From Nissolia schottii (Eukaryota; Streptophyta; Magnoliopsida; Fabales; Fabaceae), in NCBI GenBank assembly GCA_003254905.1, contig QANU01076928.1, positions 1,132,781 through 1,196,780 of the forward strand: a stretch of DNA of 64,000 nt, written 5' to 3'. The position numbers and the translations under genes are program-made. Below, one piece after another: positions 25,536 to 37,555 of this stretch. The notes below the pieces were generated by a model, which did not search any database, had not been told where the DNA came from, and was given only the letters and a program-made list of their open reading frames with translations. Position 1 is the first letter of the stretch. Every line of letters begins with the position of its first letter.

Positions 25536-25732
25536 GTAAACTTAGACTCAATAAGGTAAAAGCTCAAGAGCAGTTTAAGCTCGATGAACTAACTCGGTTA
25601 AGACATAAAAATGCCTTTAAAGCTTAATGAACTATAATATTTAGTTATAAATACATAATTAAATTTTAACATAATATTATAATATTTGCAGACTTATGAA
25701 TATATATTATTATAAAAAAATTAAGCACATAT

Positions 25733-25768
<36 letters not shown>

Positions 25769-26622
25769 CAAGTTAGTTCACAAGTTAATAAATTGAATAT
25801 AATGAACTCAAACTCAATTTAATTAAAAATAATTCACGAACGGTTTTGACTCATTTCTAGTTATATCTGCGAACAAATTAACATACAAATTGTTGAACAA
25901 GTGATGAATAACTCAATCTTCGAATGATAATACAAATTTGAATATAAAAAATACACTCTGTTTGTGAGAAAAAGTAATAATCGTAAATACTCCATCGCCA
26001 AATTTATCAATGGCATAGATAATTTTGGACCCCAATTTTGTTCTTTGGATACCAAGAGCACATAGAATACACATTCAAACCCAGGAACATTGCTTCAACC
26101 CCCAAGAACGGCTTACGAACAATGACCCCTTTATTGGGCTGGACCGAGTCCATGTCGAGACCCGGCCCAAACCCAAGAAAACGAGTTAGTAAGGGAACCG
26201 GATCCGAACCGAAGCAAGGAGGAAGCAAATATCACTGTTGAAGGACAAGTCCAGAACTCCACCATAGCGTTCCGTACAATTCGAAGGGAAGGGATCGCCG
26301 GCACCTTAAAACGTAGGTATTCTCATCCCCCCCTTACTTCCCTTCTCTACTTCTTATTATTACCATTTTAACCCTGGCTTCTCGAATCATCTTTCCCCCC
26401 TTCCGTAAATAGGGTTTTTGATCTGAAGGAGCTAGAGATTTGTAATGCAACAATTTTGAGCTTGAATTGTTAATTGATGCTATTTTTTGCGACCTTTCAA
26501 TTTTTTTGGTGCCTTTTGTTTCAGGTTAGGGGCGTTTTTGGACTAGAAATGGGGTTTAAGTGGGTGCACTGATGTCATTGTTCTGGATTGTGATTCGTCA
26601 GCTTGCAGAATTCGAGGCAATG
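25536..26622 (+). promoter_or_regulatory. GID8 copy 2 upstream region and leader
   Basis: Near-identical to 15990-17057. The leader exon ends at 26316 and the ATG micro-exon is 26609-26622. Small differences are the length of an AT tract at 25734-25764, 'atacactctgttt' for 'atgcactctattt', and a 2-base indel in 'attgaatataatg'. Confidence 0.6.
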
Positions 26623-26643
26623 GTATTTCGCCCCCTTTTTTAC

Positions 26644-26711
<68 letters not shown>

Positions 26712-29700
26712 GCATATCCTTTTTACCAGCTTTATAGTATGTTGATGTGCATTTAATTATTATTACTATTTTAATGTGATTGGTGTTAAGGATCTTGCAG
26801 TTGTGCTAATTTAGGAGCTCATGATGTTTTGTTCTGATTGTGTTCTGATAGTTCATATTTGATCTATGTTGTGCGTTGATTTCTTCTAAAAAGTGAAAAG
26901 AATGATAGAGGGAAGTGTGTTGTTGTATGTGGAGTCAATTTTAGTCATTTTTTGCTGGATAAAGTAGTTGAGTATGAATGTAGACATTCTTGTGCACATT
27001 GCTGCATGGAAGTGGAGTGACAGCTACATATGTTGCGGCACTGCAATGTGGTACAAAGTTGTATCTAGGTATGAGTTTGAGTAGAATAAGAAAATGGAAG
27101 AAAGAGACAAAGCTCTACAACGAGAATAGACTGAATTTCAGAGAGAAAGAGAGTTCAATGACTCCAAAGATAATAAGTCACTAGCTGGTCACTAATGAGA
27201 TCACTACCTATTTATACTCTTCACTATTATTGTATCACAATGCTAATGTTGGTCGATCCCACGGGATCCCAGCGAGATCCCGGCATCCCATCCCATCGCA
27301 TACCCTCCCCAAGATGGGAAAGTTGTTTTGTCCTGGATTTTCATCCCACCAAATCTTGGCCGGGATCCCGGTACATCCCAGCAAATCCCAGCTGGGATAC
27401 CACCTATGGTGATTTTTGCGGGATATTTGTTTTACTCTCCTTTCTTTTATCTGTTTTTTGATTTAGTATAGGGGCATATGGGTATTTTCTCGTGTATGGG
27501 ACTTGGAACTATGGATTATTGGATTATTTTATGACTATTGATGAATGAAATGATAAATGAATCAATGAATATAATTTTGGATTTTTATACATTCATTACA
27601 TTTCAAATAAGCTTGCACGTATTGCCATTGCGGCCATCCCATCCCGCTATCCCATGGGATCCCGTTTATTAGCTCAACTAGGCCGAGAACTGGGATTGAC
27701 TACCTTGATGTTGATTTTGTCTTTTTGAAATTTATTTGCGTAAAGGCTGCGTCAAAGAAAGTGATAACGAGAGAAGAGTGGGAGAAGAAACTTAATGATG
27801 TTAAGATTAAGAAAGAAGACATGAATAAGTTGGTGATGAATTTCCTTGTCACTGAGGGCTACGTCGAAGCCGCTGAGAAATTCCAGAAGGAGTCTGGAAC
27901 TGAACGTATCCTCTTCAACTCTTTTGATTTCTCTCTTTTGTTTTGTTTTGTTTTACTTCTTGTTTTGGAATGACATCATCAGCTTCTTTATCACGCAATG
28001 CTTGTCCTTATTGATCGATGTAGCGGATATAGATCTTGCAACAATCACGGATCGCATGGCTGTCAAGAAGGCAGTACAAAGTGGTAATGTTGAGGATGCA
28101 ATTGAAAAAGTGAATGACTTAAACCCAGAGGTAGGCTTCCCATTGTTATTATTATTTATTTTGTTAACAACTTCCCATTCCTTTACATCCTAGTTTCGTT
28201 TTATTGTTAATTTGCAATGCCCATCGGGCATGCATTATTATTCATGTGTTCAATCTATTTATTGCTTAACACCAACGGGCTGGGCAATTAGATATGCAGT
28301 TTCAATGTAGTTCCCATATAGACAATGATACAGTGTGGTTGTTTTGTACACTAAGTATGTTTGTGGTTGTTTCATTCTTGCGGGGAAAAGGGGACAGAGG
28401 CAAGGGGTGCAAGGTTCAAATGACTTGTGCAATTCTCCTGCTCAATTAGCTTTATATGCAAAATTGTATGGAATATCTGTCTTTCCGTTTACATATTTAT
28501 TTCTTGCTGATCTGGATTCTGTGCTGCTTTTTTTTTCGGGGGGGGTTGGGGGTGGGCCTCATTATTAAAACCATACAAAACTTTGTGGTGATCGTCATAT
28601 GTTCCATTCATCTGTTCTATAAACTTAATATTCATTTTATGGTACTTGCAGATACTGGACACAAACCCCCAATTATTTTTCCATCTTCAACAACAACGGC
28701 TGATAGAACTAATACGAAACGGAAAAGTAGAAGCAGCCCTAGAGTTTGCCCAGGAGGAGCTTGCACCAAGGGGGGAGGAAAATGTAAACCTCATTTGATG
28801 AATTTTTTAATCTCTATTTTACATATAATTTCATGATGATTTGTGAAGCGTTCCCAGTGTTTCTATTAATGGGCTAATTCTTCGCTCTTTTATTTTAATC
28901 TGATTGCCTGTTGTTTGGGAAAATAAATTGTTACCATGGAAAAATGTGTAAATGGTTGCACGGACTTGTGCTAACACTTTAAATTTGAATTCCCTTCAGC
29001 AAAGCTTTTTGGAAGAGTTGGAGAGGACTGTTGCACTGCTTGCCTTTGAAGATGTATCTAACTGCCCTGTTGGAGAGCTTCTTGACATATCACAACGGCT
29101 AAAGACAGCAAGCGAGGTGAATGCAGCCATACTTACTAGTCAAAGTCACGAAAAAGGTTTGTGCTTGCTGTTAATATTTGTTTCCTAGCATATATAACTT
29201 GGGTTTTAAATTCCAGTTTGGCATGTTTAATTGTCTGAGGAATGTGTGTAACCTACATGTAATCCTTCAAGTTGTTCGTGATTGTGATATCAGTTTTATT
29301 GAATACCAACTATTGTATTACAAAATTTCTGGACATAATAGAAGCTTTGACAGATTCGTCCCGATATAAACAATGCTTGGTTAGTGTGTATCGACTGAGT
29401 TCTGATTATTTATGCCAGGAAGATGGAAAAAACTTCTACTTGGTGATTAGTGAGTTTAAAATTAAAACAGCTGATAATCAAAAGTTTTCGAAGTCAGCTT
29501 TGAAAAATAAGTGATCAATTGTCCAAGAGAAACCGTTAGCAAACATGCCTTGACCATCTTAAATTCAAATGGATGCCTGCTGTCACAAACCTATATACCA
29601 GGAGAATATTGAGTGGACTCAGTGTTCATCTACTATGATCCATTTTGTAGCTTTATGCTTCCGTTATATGCCATTGGGGATGTCAACATGTTTAGCACTT

Positions 29701-30428
29701 TGTATTTGCTGCTTTAGATCTTCCTTCTATACTCATGCAGAATATTTTGCTTGAAATTCCAGAAACGATTTGTGTACGGTTCAACTTCACAATTGAAGTG
29801 TGGTTGGATTCCGTCTGAGATGAAGACTGATAAGAGACTTCTCTTTATTTGAATAATAGCACATTGGTTAACTTTTCCCCCCTTTAAATTTCTATATATC
29901 AGATTGATTGAAAAATTGTACAAATATAATTCATTTTATACATGGCTAGTATGAGGATAATGACAATGTATCTTGTTTAAGGATGGCAACAAATACTGAG
30001 GTGAAGTAGTGTTTTTTTTTGTTGGGGGGTGGGGGTCTAAGTAATGGGTTAGAAGTGTTGTATTCATATTTTGTTTTTTGTTAAAATTTCGGTTATAATT
30101 GCGAACTTTTGCCAATTGGGCTCTCTTGTTTAAAATTTGCACTGTTTTATTGTTGTCTAATGTTCTATTAAGATGATTTGTTGTCTTTAAACTGTTAAAA
30201 CGCCTAGTTACTCTGCTGTACTTAAACATTCATTATCCGAACAATTTGCGAATACAATTCTCCGGATTCAGGAATTTGTTAACTTTGATTGATTTTATTG
30301 CAACAGATCCAAAACTTCCAAGCTTGTTGAAGATGCTGATAAGTGCCCAAAACCAGCTGAATGAGAAAGCAGCATATCCTCGGATAAATGATCTCTCCAA
30401 AGCAACATTAGAAGACCCTGCTGTTTGA
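26620..30428 (+). CDS. GID8: GID8 homolog, copy 2 (LisH-CTLH-CRA protein)
   Basis: Second tandem copy of the GID/CTLH ubiquitin-ligase scaffold subunit. Coding exons: 26620-26622 (ATG), 27746-27905, 28024-28130, 28652-28783, 29000-29156, 30307-30428; 226 residues. LisH, CTLH and CRA regions are as in copy 1. The exons are identical to copy 1 apart from residue 54 (GAA, Glu, instead of GAT, Asp), just before the split proline codon. Introns differ at only a handful of sites by eye: 'gtaggcttcc' for 'gtagacatcc', a TAG acceptor in place of CAG before exon 3, one deleted G near 28968, and a few others. Both copies look functional, and nothing separates them in coding potential. Confidence 0.94.
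26643..26711. repeat. (CT)n(AT)n compound microsatellite in GID8 copy 2 intron
   Basis: Equivalent to 17082-17152 with a shorter AT part. Confidence 0.95.
27251..27686. mobile_element. Possible hAT-like insertion inside GID8 copy 2 intron
   Basis: Same GGGATCCC/CCCATCCC clustered element as in copy 1 (17690-18125) and apparently identical, so it was carried along by the duplication. Confidence 0.35.
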
Positions 30429-30534
30429 ATATTCAATTTAAAGTTGGAGAATTACTGTACTTTAACCCAAAGATATTTGTTAAAGTCGGTCTCCATTTTC
30501 TCCTTGATAGAAGGAGGATGCTCAAGTGGTGTTA

Positions 30535-30570
<36 letters not shown>

Positions 30571-31870
30571 GACACACACACACACACCATTGTACAAAGA
30601 GATATATTGTCAAACAAAACAAGAATCGATTCTTGGAAGAGTCTCCATTGGACTGGGCACTTTCTTGGACCAAGTTGGTCTGTGCATCACAGCCACTGAT
30701 CCACTGATCTTGTAATGGGTGATTGAGATTGCTTAAGTTGAATTTATGTTTTGCACCCACAAAGAGATGAGAACTAAAATTCAGGATTTGCAAATAGGAC
30801 TTGCAAATTAGTTAACCTTTTCTTTATCTTCTTTCTCTCTCTTCCCCTCTCACCTTTCACCATGTCTTGTGCCACCGTTATTCACCTCCCTTGACACTAC
30901 TACTCCACCACCTCATGGCCACCACCATCATTCACTGTAGCGTCATTTTCTTCCTTCCCTGTTTTCTTTGATTTATTCACTTCCCCACCTCCCTATCTCT
31001 CCTTATCTTTGCAAATCTTAATTTTCAGATTTGGTCTTCAATATTTTTGTTTTAAATCCTGATTTTGTAGGTCTAATTTTTAGGAATTTTGTAGATCTGA
31101 TTTTGTGATTCATGGTTGTTCAATAAGAGCAATCTTTGATTTCATGGCTTAGATTTGAAGAATGGATGGTGGGGTGTGGGTGGGTGGAGCGAAGGGGATA
31201 GAGTTTGCAATGATGATGCGACTTGAGGGATAGTGTTATCAGCGACTGCCAAGGGGAGGGGAAGGGTGGTGCGGCGGGGCTGAGGGAGGGACCGAAGTCA
31301 TAGCCAAAGTCGCCGTTAGTAGTCTGACAGTTTTGCAAAAAAGAAAAAAATTTGGTCCACGGCCCAACCCATTGGAGAAAGGTTCCTCAATTCTTTTCTT
31401 AAAGTTACCGATTATTTAGGTATTCTGTTGGGTACCAAGGTTTTTAGCATATGGTTTTAGCCATAGGAAAAAAGAATCTCTGATCCTATCATAATTTCCG
31501 AATACTGGGGACCGTTACAGCTATCTTCACTTTCTGCTCTGCCTCGTCTCATTAATGAACACACGTAATATTCTGTAGCAAAAGGTCAAGAAAAACGCGT
31601 GCGTAGTGATAAATTTTAACGTCGCTTTTTGTAACAGAGCGTGACTACAATTTTGCTTTACCCAAAGTTTTTACTGCTTGGACCAACCCTGCAGCTCAAA
31701 ATTCAAAAGACACAAAATTGAAGAATGTGAACTAAGCAATGCTGTAGCTCATGGTAGAAGTTGAGAATGAATGTACACTAAAACAAGAACCTTGAAAAAT
31801 ATCCTAAGAAACTGGGAAAAAGAGGAAAAAAGAACACCTAATACCAAAACATGGGAAAACAAGGCTGGTT
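30429..31870 (+). repeat. 3' flank of GID8 copy 2 (longer form)
   Basis: Contains the three blocks shared with copy 1 plus two stretches missing there (about 30635-31391 and 31463-31845). A (TA)n(CA)n microsatellite lies at 30533-30587. No gene is seen in the extra stretches. The 72-codon frame at 31120-31338 (minus) is compositionally biased and not called. Confidence 0.7.
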
Positions 31871-31906
31871 CTGTCTTTTTTTAGAGGCTAAAGTAACAAA
31901 GGATGT

Positions 31907-32203
31907 TCACTTGGTTTTCACCCAAATGACATAAACCCAGGTTGTGCTGTTGATTTCCATGAGTTCTTGGATTCTTGCATCTCCCATGAACTTCTTTGCA
32001 GAATCAATGGGGTGGCATTGGTAACATCCATCATCAAAGTTGAGTGCATAGCTTGAAGGATCATATTGGAACTTGAGCCTCTGCTTATTATTGCCACCAT
32101 TCTTCAAAGCCCTCTTCACCGCAGCCCTCACCCTCCAAAACAAGCTCCTGCAACGCTTCTTCCCATAGGAATTCACCCATTCCAAATTCTCTATCAAACC
32201 CAT
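31907..32203 (-). CDS. Small conserved-looking plant protein, unknown function (98 aa)
   Basis: An intronless frame giving 98 residues from MGLIENLEWVNSYGKK. Two in-frame ATGs lie upstream (32207-32209, 32216-32218) and would add MWKMK; I chose the MGLIENLEW start because it opens a compact, balanced protein, but this is a judgement. Residues 15-40 are strongly basic (GKKRCRSLFWRVRAAVKR), the middle has an aromatic/acidic stretch (YALNFDDGCYQCHP), and the C-terminus ends hydrophobic then basic (WVYVIWVKTK). There is no signal peptide or clear membrane span. A good TATA box lies 96-103 bases upstream. I do not recognise a named domain. The stop is only about 37 bases from the end of the duplicated GID8 flank. 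Confidence 0.75.
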   Translation of the reverse strand: MGLIENLEWVNSYGKKRCRSLFWRVRAAVKRALKNGGNNKQRLKFQYDPSSYALNFDDGCYQCHPIDSAKKFMGDARIQELMEINSTTWVYVIWVKTK

Positions 32204-32298
32204 TTTCATTTTCCACAAAAATAAGTGACCAAAATAATAAAGGTGAAAGCTTTACCCAATTTTCCTCCAACACAAGAACAAAGGGTGTGAATAAAAGG

Positions 32299-32306
32299 TA
32301 TTTATA
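32299..32306 (-). promoter_or_regulatory. TATA box of the 98-residue protein gene
   Basis: TATAAATA on the minus strand, about 95 bases upstream of the chosen ATG. This is well placed for a leader of roughly 60-70 bases. Confidence 0.65.
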
Positions 32307-32309
32307 GTG

Positions 32310-35300
32310 AAGATATGAAAGGAGGCATGGTCTTTTCACAACTTTTCGGATAATGGGTCGTATGATTGATGTGTGATATGGTTGGAAATGCCGGAAAAGG
32401 TTAAAACTTTTTTGGTGTGGGGTGGTTTTGGTAGAAGGAAGGAAGAAACACTGAAATAGAAAAAGGAAAAAGTTACAATTTTTTATGCGTTCCAAAGAAG
32501 CTGCGGAAGATTAAACTCACTTGGGGGGGTTTGCAATGCAATGTTATGTAACACTGTCTATATAGTAAGGTAACATTGGGATGCTAAAATTCCAATCTTT
32601 TTCTAATAATCTCTCTAGAGAGAGAGAGAGAAGGGATGGTGGGGTTGTTGTTGTTTGGGCAGAGAGCCAGCAACAAAAGTCTTTTAAGGTCGTTTCTCCA
32701 TCAGAGGTTTTCAGAATGTTGTTGTCAAATGAGATGGGTAGCAGTGTTATTGCTACGTATAACGGATTTTGGAGTAATGGGAGAGAGAGAGAGAGGGGGG
32801 AATGCCCATTTCTTTTTCTTCTTTCCGATTTTATCTTAACCAAAAACACTCTCTCTCACATTCCTTTTCTGTGAAAAATTTGCCTTGATTCTAGGGGATT
32901 GGATTTCTATCTACTTTGGTTATGATCTTTATTTTGATGGGTTGCAATCAATCTTGTTTTTAAAGGGTCAAGACGTGGATCATGGATGGATGGGATGGAT
33001 GGAGTTTGTAACTTTTAACCATACTGCCCTCAAAAATAATTTGCTACTTCTTATAGCTTCTAGGCTCAACAAGTATATCAATTGTTTATTTACAGATGTA
33101 ATAGGAATTGATTATATAAACCATAATTTGATGAAACTTACATTAGACTATATCCTTAATAAGACAAATCAGACTATTTGTCTATAAACTGAAAAGATGA
33201 TAACATCTTGATATATTAAACATTAATCATGAAATATCATGTCTCTCCATAACTTTAAAAAAAAAGGTCTGTTTTAAGTTTTTAAACATGTAAATTGAAA
33301 TAATTTGATCTTTTACCATTTAAAATATGTGATCACTTTTATCCTTGTTTTGAGAAGACTACAATGTCTACCTTATATATTTAGAAACTAAAGAATTTTA
33401 CATTTTAAATAGGACAAACTTTCTTATTTTGTCACTTGATATTTTAGCAAGGAAATTATATGAATATATTGTCTAAATTAAAAGACGGGTCCACTGGGCC
33501 ACTACTGTCAAAGAGTGATAATAGCTATCAATGCGGCTATATCAAATTTCTGGAATTTGTATGCCATATAAAATTGATAATAAAAATCTTTCCAATATTT
33601 GGAACTTGAATGCACATATCAAATTGATTTAAATGTGTTTCAAGTTAAAATTTGATTTAAGTCTTTAAAAAAATATTTTTTTTTACTTTAGTCCAAATAT
33701 ATTATAAATGACATAATTTTAGTCTAGAATTTGTTAACTCTACGTGATTAACAAAGTGTCAAGTCAATAATGTTATATCAGTAAAATAAATTCACTCGAT
33801 CCATCATATTGCTGATATGATGCTATATCAATAATTAACAAAGTTTTAGTAGCTGTGAGGACTAAAAACACAGTAAAAAATAATAATTTTTTAAAAATCT
33901 AAACTAAATTTTTAAGTGTCATAAGAATACTTATTAAAATATTTAAATTAAAAATATTTCATTGCAAAAGTAAATTTATAATATTTTCCTAACATTAAAC
34001 ACTTCAACTTTTTTTAATTTTTTCAATAAAATCTTATTAGTTTAGATTCTCTTAAAAAGTGTTGTTAGCAAAAGTCATTTAAAAAATTTATGAAAGAACT
34101 CCAAACATACTTAAACCATTTAAATTTCTCAAAATTTGGGCTCTCTTCCCAACATGATAAACTAGAGAGAAACAATGGACCAACACAAAATAGAAGAAAG
34201 GCTAGAACAACAGGGCGATGAAAACTACATGGTGATCAATCAAATCAAACCCTGCCTTTTATTTACTCCTAACTGCTTTGTCTCCCACACAAATCCAAAC
34301 CAGTAACCATGTGAGTTTCTCTGGTGACCCTTCTGCACCCCACCCATCTGATTCTCTTCCCCTTTTTGTCCTCTTCTTCCAAAAGTCTTCTTGACTTTTT
34401 CTTTATACACATATACCCCCTTGATTAAATTCCCTCTTGTCTCACTCCACAGCCCCCTATCCCACCCCAATGTCAGTCCCTGCTTATGCTCACTGTCCCC
34501 ACACACAACCCTTAATGCGTGTGTGGGCCTACCCCTTTAGATGACTTGTCATTCTAAGCCAACAGAGCAACCCTTGGCACCCTATGCAAATGTCCTTATC
34601 TCTTGTAAAACCCCCCAATTTTGTGAAAATATTGGCCTCTTCCTAAACTTGTGGTTTTCAATTCCACTAACTCAAAACTTTGTCACTTGGTATGGCCCTT
34701 TAATGTGTCCCCATTTTGTAATTTGTACTGTTCTATAGTCACATTGAATGTGATCATATTAGTTTACGATGTGCTATCAAAATTAGTTTAATTTAATTTA
34801 TATCAAATAATTACTTTATTGAATTTTTTACATGTATATTCCTGTACACAAGTTTATTATCCATGATATGTTTCGTGCAAGAAATTTACATTTGTATGAG
34901 TCTAGGGTTTGAAGGCGATTTTAGATTTTTTTTATAAAAGAGGGACTGAAATCTCCACTCCATATCCACTCATACAATTATAAATTTGTATTCCGGTCCA
35001 TAAACCTGGATACAGGTTACACTGAAACCATATACAAGTTAAAACCCTACTTTATTAACTTTTGACAATTACAGATACTAATATGAAAATTTTTATAATT
35101 TAGAAACAAACTTAACATACACTAACAACTTATGTTGCACTGAAACAGACAAGAGATACAGCGACACGCCAACTTTTAAACTTTACAAGATACAGAGACA
35201 GTATATATGTGTGTAAATGTAAAAAAAAAATTAAAATGTAAAAATATCCACAATTCATATTCGTAATCATTAATGTCAAATTATCAATTGTAATGTCATG

Positions 35301-37219
35301 TATTTTATAAGTTTCTTTAAAATATATGATTTTATGAAGCATTATAGATAATGTCTTTCAAAAAGCATGGGGCATAAGTGTCGGTGTCCGCCGCATGTCC
35401 AACACACAAACACGATAATCCAACGAAGTGTCCATGCAACCTAGCTAACAACTCTATGGACAAATTTAAAAATTTATTCCATTAAATAGAGAAGTGATCT
35501 TGAAATGCATACTAAATATGCTTTAGACCATATAATAAATAACATTTTAGTCTTTATTTTAATATAATTTAAAATTGAAATGTTATTCAATGTATAATTC
35601 AAAACGTAAACCATTTAAATATCAAGGGACACATAATCTTTTTTTTTTCTTCCATTTGAATGACCAATTAGTTGCATTCATAAAATAGCAAAAACACTCC
35701 CAACTGTCAACTCAATAGTTACCCATGATCCTTCCCATCCCTATCAGTCATAGCTGGACCTTTTTATGTTAGGTCTGATTCCCCCTCTCAGTTTCTTCTC
35801 CTTGTTGATGATGGCGCTTGGTCATGTGACACCTTACATGCCCTTAACCAATCTTCTTCTTATATATGTGTGCCCTCTCAAAATAATATTCCTATTGTTA
35901 GGGACCAATTCTCTTTGCCAATCTTTTTAGCTAACTACCAAAATTGCTTGCTGTCACAATGTCTTTGTCACACCCCTCCCTTTGTTGCTTTGAATGGTTA
36001 TATATGGACAGTATTATTCAGAACAAGCAATTAGTCATCATCGTGTAATTTTGGGAGCAAGTTCCCAAAAATTGAAACAAGTGAGGGATTTCTCCTTCCA
36101 TATGATAATTGCAACACAAAGTAGGTATAGTTGCTTTCCTTATGCTTCTTTTGGTCAAGTAGTTAATTTCAGACTGCAGCTTCATATAGTTAAGAGTATC
36201 AGTGTGTGTCATTATAAATCCAATCGGTGCTTTTAATATGGGCCATGGGCTTATTAGTTGAGAGAGACCAGCCAAAAAAGAGCATCTTGAATGTCCAAAA
36301 ATTCAGACCAAAACATTTCACAAATTTAGGGGACTAAAATCCTAAAACTTTAACCTTAAATAGAGTTTAGGGTCCAAATCTGACTATTGCTGTGGGTTGA
36401 AAGAAGATTACTGATATGCTTTATAGATATTATTATTATTATACGGTTCTGGATGGTACGTCCATTTTGTTTTAACTTTCTATTTTTTATTTTTTAGGAT
36501 TTTGAAATATTTGTCTTTTTTATAATATTTAGGCTTAATTACATCATTTTTTTCTATTCATATCCCTAATTATAGTGAAACATTTATCAGTACAATGGAT
36601 GTGAAGAGAGTAATAATTGTATTGAAACTATAAATTTGGTTTTTCATATAAGGATAATTTTGTCGATTCATACTATTTTATGCAATTACTAAGATTTTAT
36701 TTCTTGTTTACCTTAATATATGTAGTGTTTAATTTTAGATAGGTAAAACATAACAAAGAATTAAAGTATGATCAAGACTATATAATAAATGATATTTCAA
36801 CTCTTACTTAAAGAGGAACATCACTTAGAGCTTAATTATCATTTATTGTATGACCTAGATCATATTTAATTTAGTGGCCCAAGACCACACAAAAATTTAC
36901 CAATATTATCATATTGTGGTTATCATTTTTGTTGCACATGTCATATTTAGTTAAATTCTTCCATATAAATTTAGGATTATTATTTATATTGATTGAGTCC
37001 TAAAATTCCTTGAGGTCACAATATAAGTGTACTCGATTTCACATAAACTTTGCTTGTAATGTTAAAGGTTAAAATTTGAAGGTAACTTTTGTAATGTTTA
37101 AAAATTTAAATTTGAAGGAAGCTTTTGTGGAGAATTTTACCTAACCATTACTTTTGACCTAAAATTGCAGAGTTTTTTTTCTCTCTAAAATAGATTTATG
37201 GTCCACATAGCATAAATGT
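32310..37219. other. Intergenic DNA, no supported gene
   Basis: Mostly AT-rich. Short frames around 32540-32880 are driven by GA/CT simple tracts. A more balanced stretch at 34240-34740 has open frames on both strands but no recognisable protein. Confidence 0.55.
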
Positions 37220-37555
37220 TACTCCATCTATTTTGAAACACTTGTCCATATTTTTTTTTATTTTGGCTGATTTTAAAATAGTTGTTCGCTTACTATGTTT
37301 AGATATTATTAATTATCTTTTTCTTAACATACTCTTATTAAATAATTTTTTTTCTCTTATACTAATTTATTATAATAATTCTAATCACACATTAATTATT
37401 AATAAGAACAATTAAATAAAATACTATCAATTTTTCTTACTTTTACATTTTTCAATCATTTTTTTAATATTTGTGCAAAAAAGAAAATAGACAACTATTT
37501 TAAAATACGATAAATATTAATTTATTTTTAGAAGACGAGAAAGTAACGAAGAGAG
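37220..37555. mobile_element. MITE-like repeat, family shared with 60246-60545
   Basis: Starts 'actccatctattttgaaacacttgtcc' and ends with a reverse-complement-like 'agacaactattttaaaatacg'. The interior shares 'catactcttattaaataa', 'tttttcaatcattttttt' and 'tgtgcaaaaaagaaaatagac' type blocks with the element at 60246. Non-coding; no target duplication resolved. Confidence 0.5.

Noticed and set aside
32088..32495. Minus-strand frame of 135 codons near the small 98-residue gene
   Set aside because: It runs through the TATA box and leader of that gene in another frame and has no recognisable features.
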